From an uncultured Bacilli bacterium (GTDB taxonomy: Bacteria > Bacillota_I > Bacilli_A > RF39 > UBA660), in contig CANRAC010000035.1 in assembly GCA_947628495.1 (NCBI GenBank), forward strand, positions 1 through 9,426: a stretch of DNA of 9,426 nucleotides. The letters are read 5' to 3'. The notes below the pieces were generated by a model that was not told the DNA's origin, did not search any database, and was given only the letters and a program-made list of their open reading frames with translations. Positions 5,407 through 9,426 of this stretch are shown in pieces (positions within the stretch are counted from its first letter, which is position 1; each line of letters begins with the position of its first letter). A program made the position numbers and the translations under genes.

Positions 5407-6585
5407 ATGAATGCTGAAAATAAAAGCCCTAATTACGATTTAAATGCTTATGGTATTGAAAGCCTTTTGAACTCTTCACAAGATTGTGATTCTAGTTGCG
5501 CCAATAAAAATTTTGTTGGTCCCACTGGACCGCAAGGTCCCCAAGGAGAAAAAGGCGAAAAGGGTGACGTTGGTCCTCAAGGAATACCAGGTCCAATAGG
5601 TCCAACTGGTCCAACCGGTCCCGCTGGACCAATGGGATTAGAAGGACCAATGGGAGAAGCTGAAACCCTTAGTGTGGGAGCAGTTACAGTAGCTGCTGAT
5701 GATGAGGACGTCGAGATAGTTGATAGCAAAAACGGTTTAAATCACATATTAAGCTTTGTTTTACCTAAAGGTCACGATGGAAAAGATGGTGCTCCTGGTC
5801 CCCAAGGGCCCCAAGGGGAAAAAGGGGAGGCTGGTGCTGATGGCACAAGTGTCACCATATTAGGTTCTTATAATTCTTATGATGATTTAAAAAGAGCCCA
5901 TCCAGAAGGACAATCTGGCCAGTCCTATTTAGTAGGGGATGATCTTTATGTTTGGTCAGATGAAGTTAATGATTGGAAAAATGTCGGTAAAATAAGAGGA
6001 CCAGAAGGTAAAGAAGGACCCCAAGGTCCCCAAGGAATTCCGGGTATTCCCGGCCCTGAAGGTCCAACCGGTCCCGCTGGACCTGAGCAAATAAATGCCG
6101 CATATTTTATTACTTACAATAATAATTATTACACGCAAGGCTATCCAGTCGAATCTAATACCAGGTTACCAATTGATCGATTAGAGTATGATAATGGGGG
6201 TCTATTTTCTTTAAATCAGCAAGATAATACTATTCATTTTCATAAAAATGGCATTTATAAAGTAACTTTTGTAGTGAATGCCAAAGTTACATTTGCTAAT
6301 GATGCATCTTTTAATCAGTTTCAAGATATTGTTGCTGTTGGCTTTAAAAAGTTAAATGAAGATATTATTTATGCTGGTGCTTGTACTTATATTCCCGATC
6401 AAGAACCTAGAACTTTGGTAGGGCAAGGACTAATGGCTGTGGCTGATTATAATAACGAAGCTTGTGAGCTTGTAAATCTGACTAAAAGAGAAATATTACT
6501 TGATACTCCGAAAATTGAAACTACACTTTCTCATTCTTATGTCTTATCACCTTATATTAGTATTATTTTAGAATATTTAGGTTAA
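5407..6585 (+). CDS. Collagen-like protein with C1q/TNF-like C-terminal region
   Basis: This 392-residue protein has three Gly-X-Y blocks: about 16 triplets at 38-85, 9 at 122-148 and 10 at 198-227. They alternate with two globular inserts: 86-121, a small beta-type segment, and 149-197, a compact segment containing [13 protein letters not shown] and [10 protein letters not shown] as seen in phage-tail and bacterial collagen linkers. Residues 228-392 look like an all-beta C1q/TNF-type trimerisation head ([15 protein letters not shown] near 276-290, ending [12 protein letters not shown]). Such heads nucleate collagen triple helices in BclA-like surface proteins. The N-terminus has no signal peptide, LPXTG or membrane anchor. 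It has C27 and C31, which could cross-link chains. AGAGGGG at 5394-5400 is the ribosome binding site. Surface, spore-coat or phage-derived fibre roles are all possible; exact function is not known. Confidence 0.85.
   Translation: MNAENKSPNYDLNAYGIESLLNSSQDCDSSCANKNFVGPTGPQGPQGEKGEKGDVGPQGIPGPIGPTGPTGPAGPMGLEGPMGEAETLSVGAVTVAADDEDVEIVDSKNGLNHILSFVLPKGHDGKDGAPGPQGPQGEKGEAGADGTSVTILGSYNSYDDLKRAHPEGQSGQSYLVGDDLYVWSDEVNDWKNVGKIRGPEGKEGPQGPQGIPGIPGPEGPTGPAGPEQINAAYFITYNNNYYTQGYPVESNTRLPIDRLEYDNGGLFSLNQQDNTIHFHKNGIYKVTFVVNAKVTFANDASFNQFQDIVAVGFKKLNEDIIYAGACTYIPDQEPRTLVGQGLMAVADYNNEACELVNLTKREILLDTPKIETTLSHSYVLSPYISIILEYLG
5608..5630 (+). repeat. Collagen-block DNA repeat, copy 1
   Basis: This 23-nt stretch, beginning GGTCCAACCGGTCCC in the first Gly-X-Y block, recurs exactly at 6061-6083 in the third block. 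Identity down to wobble positions suggests recent duplication or recombination between collagen blocks. Confidence 0.8.
6061..6083 (+). repeat. Collagen-block DNA repeat, copy 2
   Basis: This is the exact second copy of the 23-nt sequence at 5608-5630, in the third Gly-X-Y block (Gly-Pro-Thr-Gly-Pro-Ala-Gly). Recombination between the copies would delete 453 bp, an in-frame loss of 151 residues that would remove both inserts and the middle collagen block. Confidence 0.8.
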
Positions 6586-6617
6586 AAAAATTACTGTTTT
6601 TCAACGCAGTAATTTTT
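6586..6617. terminator. Bidirectional terminator between the collagen-like and DUF2207 genes
   Basis: An 11-bp perfect stem, AAAAATTACTG (6586-6596) with CAGTAATTTTT (6607-6617), has a 10-nt loop. The A-run on one side and T-run on the other allow it to stop transcription from both converging genes. It starts right after the collagen-like gene's stop codon and lies 17 nt from the end of the DUF2207 gene. Confidence 0.8.
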
Positions 6618-6634
6618 AAAATTATTTTGTAATT

Positions 6635-8767
6635 TTACCAAGAGCTTCCGCCACCACCACCGGAACCTCCTCCAGAGCTTCCTCCGCCAGAACTACTGGA
6701 AGAACTACTAGAAAATCCGTCACTACTATAAGATGTTGGATTATAACTTAATGTGGAACTAATATTATGTATTTGATGACTCATGAAATCATTGATATTT
6801 GATGATGCGTTATACCAAGTAACATCTGGTAAACCAATTGTTTCAAACTTGTTTATCCAGATATCAGATATACCTAAAACATATGTAAAAGGTAAAATAT
6901 CGTAAAAATAAGTAGGATTTTTTTCAACCATTTGTTCCAATTTATCTTTCTCAACAGTTTCCAAGAAATTTCTAAATCCTTTTATTCTTCCTTTCATTTG
7001 ATTACCATAATTACTTCTTTTCGGCATATTTAGTAAACAGACAATCATAATTATAATACAGGCGATTCCTGCTAATAGACCACCAACATAGACAGGCTCT
7101 GATAATATACCACTATTTTTTAAAAGTAAGGACATTATGGTATAGGTAGCATACCCAATTATAGCAAACCAAAAAATTTTAAAAACAAGGGGAATGTGTT
7201 TAATAAAGCCAACAATGAAAAACGGAGTTAAAAAAGCTAAAATAACGCTTACTGCAAATAAACCATAAAATCCCATATTATAATATATAGGTATAAATAG
7301 GATTGAAATAACGCTTGCTATAATTGCTAAAATAATAATAATAGTATTTTGAGGTTTATTTTTTTCAAATGCTTTATTTTGATATTTTTTTTGAACCATG
7401 GAAATAATTTTTCCTATCTTTCGATAAAAAGATGACTTAAGAGCTTTCAGTTTACGCGTTTTACACCCGTTTTCAAAGATGCCATTAAAAAAAATTTCTT
7501 CATAAATATTTTGACCATCATAATCTTTTAATTTTATAAAAGTTATATTATTAATATCATTAATATCATTAATTTTATCTTTTAGTAGATTTTTTTCTTC
7601 ATTAGTTAATTCCTCTGAAATCGGTTTATCAATGTTTTTATAAATTTCTAGAGAATTACGGAGAATTTTTAATTTAGCAGAATTAGGATTTTCTTTTTTC
7701 TCTAAAGCAATTTGAGTTTCTAGTTCTTTGATTTTATTTTGGGCATTTTGCATTTTTTCATCTGATAATTTTATTTTTTTACTATCTAAATCTATATTAT
7801 TTTCTTCAATTTTAAGATAACCTTTAGCTGCTAAATATATAAGCAATGATACAACATCATCAGCATTAACATGGCCTTTATATAAGCAGGCTATTTCTAA
7901 ACTGTTTAAATCATCAGGCGGATAAAATTCAACGGTCTCTATAATCATTTCGTCTTTACCATGTTTATGCCATAGGAAAATAACTAATGCTAAACATATC
8001 GCAGGAATTAGATACATTAAAAAGGTAAAGGGGCTTATATTTAAATGCGCATTGACAAAATATCCTTCATTTAGTTCTAAGCGAATAGTTAAAGCTTGAT
8101 TTGGTCTTAAAATGCCTTTATATTTACCAGTAATAATATTACCTTGTACTTTATATTCTATATATTCATTATTAGTTGAACCATAATATCCTGAAGAAAA
8201 TCCTAATTTCGATGCATCAAACGTTTTGGGCATTGTTATTTTAAATGTTACATTACCTATAGCTGTATCCCAAGAATCACCAATAATATTAAAATAAAAT
8301 TCATCTAAATTTTTTAAAGGATCTGGTCCTAAATTATAGGTGTATTTAATAACATATTCTTTATTACCAGTTATAGTTTGATTAGCATTACCAATTTTTA
8401 AGACGTACATATCATCTTCTTTTGTTTCATTAAAATTATCATTAACTGTTACATTTGATACCTGAGTTCTATTTGTGGTTGTAGTTCCATCAGTTCTTTT
8501 AACATTATTTTCCAAAGGAATATTACGAATTATGCCATGTTTGGGCACTGTAAAAACTGCTAAGATATTTTCAGTTATATTTAAAGTGTTATTTTCATTG
8601 ACATTAATTTCTATATTATACTTATCGATAACATAATCGTAATTTTTATATTCTTCTATTTCACTAGGATTATTAGTATTAATAGCATTGTAATATTCAT
8701 CAGCTTTGACAGGATCTATTATAATTAAAGATACAAATATCACTAGATAAAATATTTTTTTAATCAT
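6635..8767 (-). CDS. DUF2207-family predicted membrane protein
   Basis: This encodes a 710-residue protein starting at ATG 8767 with a signal peptide (MIKKIFYLVIFVSLIII, probable cleavage after VKA). An extracellular DUF2207 beta-rich domain (about 40-235) follows, then a transmembrane helix (about 248-267), a cytoplasmic region including FYPPDDL (281-287) and a charged coiled-coil-like part (about 335-400). Four or so membrane segments come next (about 475-580), and the tail is rich in Ser/Gly, ending GGGGGSSW. This order is typical of DUF2207 proteins, whose function is unknown. The start at 8767 is preferred because AGGTGG lies 5 nt upstream; an upstream in-frame GTG at 8776 overlaps that site. 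It overlaps lemA by 8 nt and is probably translationally coupled to it. LemA and DUF2207 proteins are frequent neighbours, so a joint envelope role is likely. Confidence 0.85.
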   Translation of the reverse strand: MIKKIFYLVIFVSLIIIDPVKADEYYNAINTNNPSEIEEYKNYDYVIDKYNIEINVNENNTLNITENILAVFTVPKHGIIRNIPLENNVKRTDGTTTTNRTQVSNVTVNDNFNETKEDDMYVLKIGNANQTITGNKEYVIKYTYNLGPDPLKNLDEFYFNIIGDSWDTAIGNVTFKITMPKTFDASKLGFSSGYYGSTNNEYIEYKVQGNIITGKYKGILRPNQALTIRLELNEGYFVNAHLNISPFTFLMYLIPAICLALVIFLWHKHGKDEMIIETVEFYPPDDLNSLEIACLYKGHVNADDVVSLLIYLAAKGYLKIEENNIDLDSKKIKLSDEKMQNAQNKIKELETQIALEKKENPNSAKLKILRNSLEIYKNIDKPISEELTNEEKNLLKDKINDINDINNITFIKLKDYDGQNIYEEIFFNGIFENGCKTRKLKALKSSFYRKIGKIISMVQKKYQNKAFEKNKPQNTIIIILAIIASVISILFIPIYYNMGFYGLFAVSVILAFLTPFFIVGFIKHIPLVFKIFWFAIIGYATYTIMSLLLKNSGILSEPVYVGGLLAGIACIIIMIVCLLNMPKRSNYGNQMKGRIKGFRNFLETVEKDKLEQMVEKNPTYFYDILPFTYVLGISDIWINKFETIGLPDVTWYNASSNINDFMSHQIHNISSTLSYNPTSYSSDGFSSSSSSSSGGGSSGGGSGGGGGSSW
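7551..7573 (-). repeat. Short 9-bp tandem repeat within the DUF2207 gene
   Basis: TTAATATCA occurs twice in a row (7551-7568) and partly a third time, encoding an Asn-Asp-Ile repeat (INDINDIN) in the cytoplasmic region. A unit of three codons means slippage would change length without breaking the frame. Confidence 0.6.
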
Positions 8768-9326
8768 GATTACCACCTAAATTTATTGTAATATTTTCTT
8801 TTTCGGTTTCTTTAGCTTGAAACATTAATTTTGTTTGTATATTTAATATTTTGGCTACAATACTACTAGGAAACATTTCTACTTTATTATTCAACATTCG
8901 AACCGTAGCATTATAATATTTGCGAGCATTGGCAATATCTTCTTCTACTTGGCTAAGTTTTTCACTTAAATCTAGGTAACTTTCATTAGCTTTTAAATTA
9001 GGATAACTTTCCATTTTTATAATTAAGCTTTCTATATTAGTACTTAATTGCTCATTAGTTGTAATTTTCTTATTTAAATTTAAATTATCATATAAATTAT
9101 TTCTTAGTTTGACGATATTCTCTAAAGTATTATTTTCTAGTTTACTATATTCTTTTACTAAAGATACGATATTGGGAATTAAATCCCAACGTTTTTTTAA
9201 ATAGACGTCCATAATTGAAAAGGCTTCATTTACTTTATTATTTAATTTAAACAAACTATTTGCAGTTATAATTATATATAAAAGAAGAATAAATATAATA
9301 CTCATTAAAATATAAATTGGTATCAT
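8760..9326 (-). CDS. LemA family protein
   Basis: This 188-residue protein has an N-terminal membrane helix (about 4-22, IYILMSIIFILLLYIII) followed by the helical LemA domain. Family hallmarks visible are KVNEAFSIMDVYLKKRWDLI (31-50) followed by PNIVSLVKEY, the YPNLKANESYLDLSEKLSQV stretch, the EEDIANARKYYNATVRMLNN stretch, and a proline-containing MFPSSIVAKI. LemA proteins are inner-membrane proteins with a large helical domain; their biochemical role is not settled. ATG 9326 is preferred over the internal ATG at 9305 because AGGTGAT (9335-9329) sits just upstream. It is the first gene of a two-gene operon with the DUF2207 gene, overlapping it by 8 nt. Confidence 0.92.
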   Translation of the reverse strand: MIPIYILMSIIFILLLYIIITANSLFKLNNKVNEAFSIMDVYLKKRWDLIPNIVSLVKEYSKLENNTLENIVKLRNNLYDNLNLNKKITTNEQLSTNIESLIIKMESYPNLKANESYLDLSEKLSQVEEDIANARKYYNATVRMLNNKVEMFPSSIVAKILNIQTKLMFQAKETEKENITINLGGNHD

Positions 9327-9342
9327 GGAATCACCTAATTTA

Positions 9343-9370
9343 ATTATATATTAACTAAAGATTAAGACAA
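9343..9370 (-). promoter_or_regulatory. Promoter of the lemA-DUF2207 operon
   Basis: On the minus strand TTGTCT (9370-9365) and TATAAT (9348-9343) are 16 bp apart. The predicted start near 9336 gives a leader of about 10 nt beginning AGGTGATT, which is the ribosome binding site. A second possible -35 (TTGACA, 9396-9391) has only a poor -10 partner (TATTTG). Confidence 0.55.
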
Positions 9371-9376
9371 ATAAAA
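9365..9376. repeat. 12-nt direct repeat upstream of lemA, copy 1
   Basis: AGACAAATAAAA occurs here, over the predicted -35 of the lemA promoter, and again at 9413-9424, 48 bp away. It could be a regulatory repeat or chance in A+T-rich DNA. Confidence 0.4.
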
Positions 9377-9412
9377 TGCGTGTTATTATGTGTCAAAATT
9401 ATGTTAATAATG

Positions 9413-9424
9413 AGACAAATAAAA
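9413..9424. repeat. 12-nt direct repeat upstream of lemA, copy 2
   Basis: This is the second exact copy of AGACAAATAAAA (first at 9365-9376), lying at the right edge of the window. No gene start with a convincing ribosome binding site is seen between 9327 and the end. Confidence 0.4.
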
Positions 9425-9426
9425 AA

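Noticed and set aside
5520..6090. Gly-X-Y coding repeats as a CRISPR-like or non-coding repeat array
   Set aside because: The periodicity is the 9-nt Gly-Pro-X coding rhythm within one long open frame; there are no spacers or constant repeats.
5956..6138. 60-codon minus-strand open frame inside the collagen-like gene
   Set aside because: It is a shadow of the Gly-X-Y coding sequence, with no start signals.
9390..9426. Possible plus-strand gene start at ATG 9390 or 9401 at the right edge
   Set aside because: Both frames stay open to the edge, but only about 12 codons are visible and neither has a ribosome binding site.

Overview
The window is strongly A+T-rich, with short intergenic gaps, Gram-positive-type Shine-Dalgarno sequences (GGAGG/GGTGAT variants) and genes for strictly anaerobic nucleotide metabolism. 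This points to a low-GC Firmicutes/Bacilli- or Mollicutes-like anaerobe, probably gut-associated; that is inference from composition and gene content. All eight complete genes end in TAA or TAG, and the tryptophan codons I checked are TGG.

Layout. (1) 1-240: the first 29 codons of an unidentified minus-strand gene and a shared intergenic region with two near-identical perfect palindromes, the second abutting a strong promoter. (2) 253-1455 (+): an AAA ATPase of the ATP-binding/DUF4143 family. (3) 4609-1488 (-): a tight operon nrdD-nrdG-dut, encoding anaerobic (class III) ribonucleotide reductase, its radical-SAM activase and dUTPase. It ends at a bidirectional terminator shared with the ATPase gene. 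(4) 4610-4719: a divergent control region holding a perfect 22-bp palindrome between nrdD and a Crp/Fnr-family regulator gene (4720-5349, +). The palindrome sits about 42.5 bp upstream of the predicted nrdD transcription start and over the -35 element of the regulator gene, which suggests activation of nrdDG-dut and autorepression. (5) 5407-6585 (+): a collagen-like protein with three Gly-X-Y blocks and a C1q/TNF-like C-terminal region but no visible export signal. (6) A bidirectional terminator, then 9326-6635 (-): a LemA-family membrane protein and a DUF2207-family membrane protein in an overlapping pair with its own promoter.

How it fits together. NrdD reduces ribonucleoside triphosphates to deoxy forms without oxygen, NrdG installs its glycyl radical, and Dut converts dUTP to dUMP for thymidylate synthesis. 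The operon therefore covers dNTP supply and uracil avoidance, with a probable local Crp/Fnr switch. The collagen-like protein and the LemA/DUF2207 pair look like envelope or surface functions. I see no CRISPR array, insertion sequence, tRNA or rRNA. The most distinctive signals are regulatory: the twin palindromes at the ATPase gene, the dual-geometry operator at nrdD/crp, and several promoters placed so close to the genes that the predicted leaders are only about 10-20 nt.
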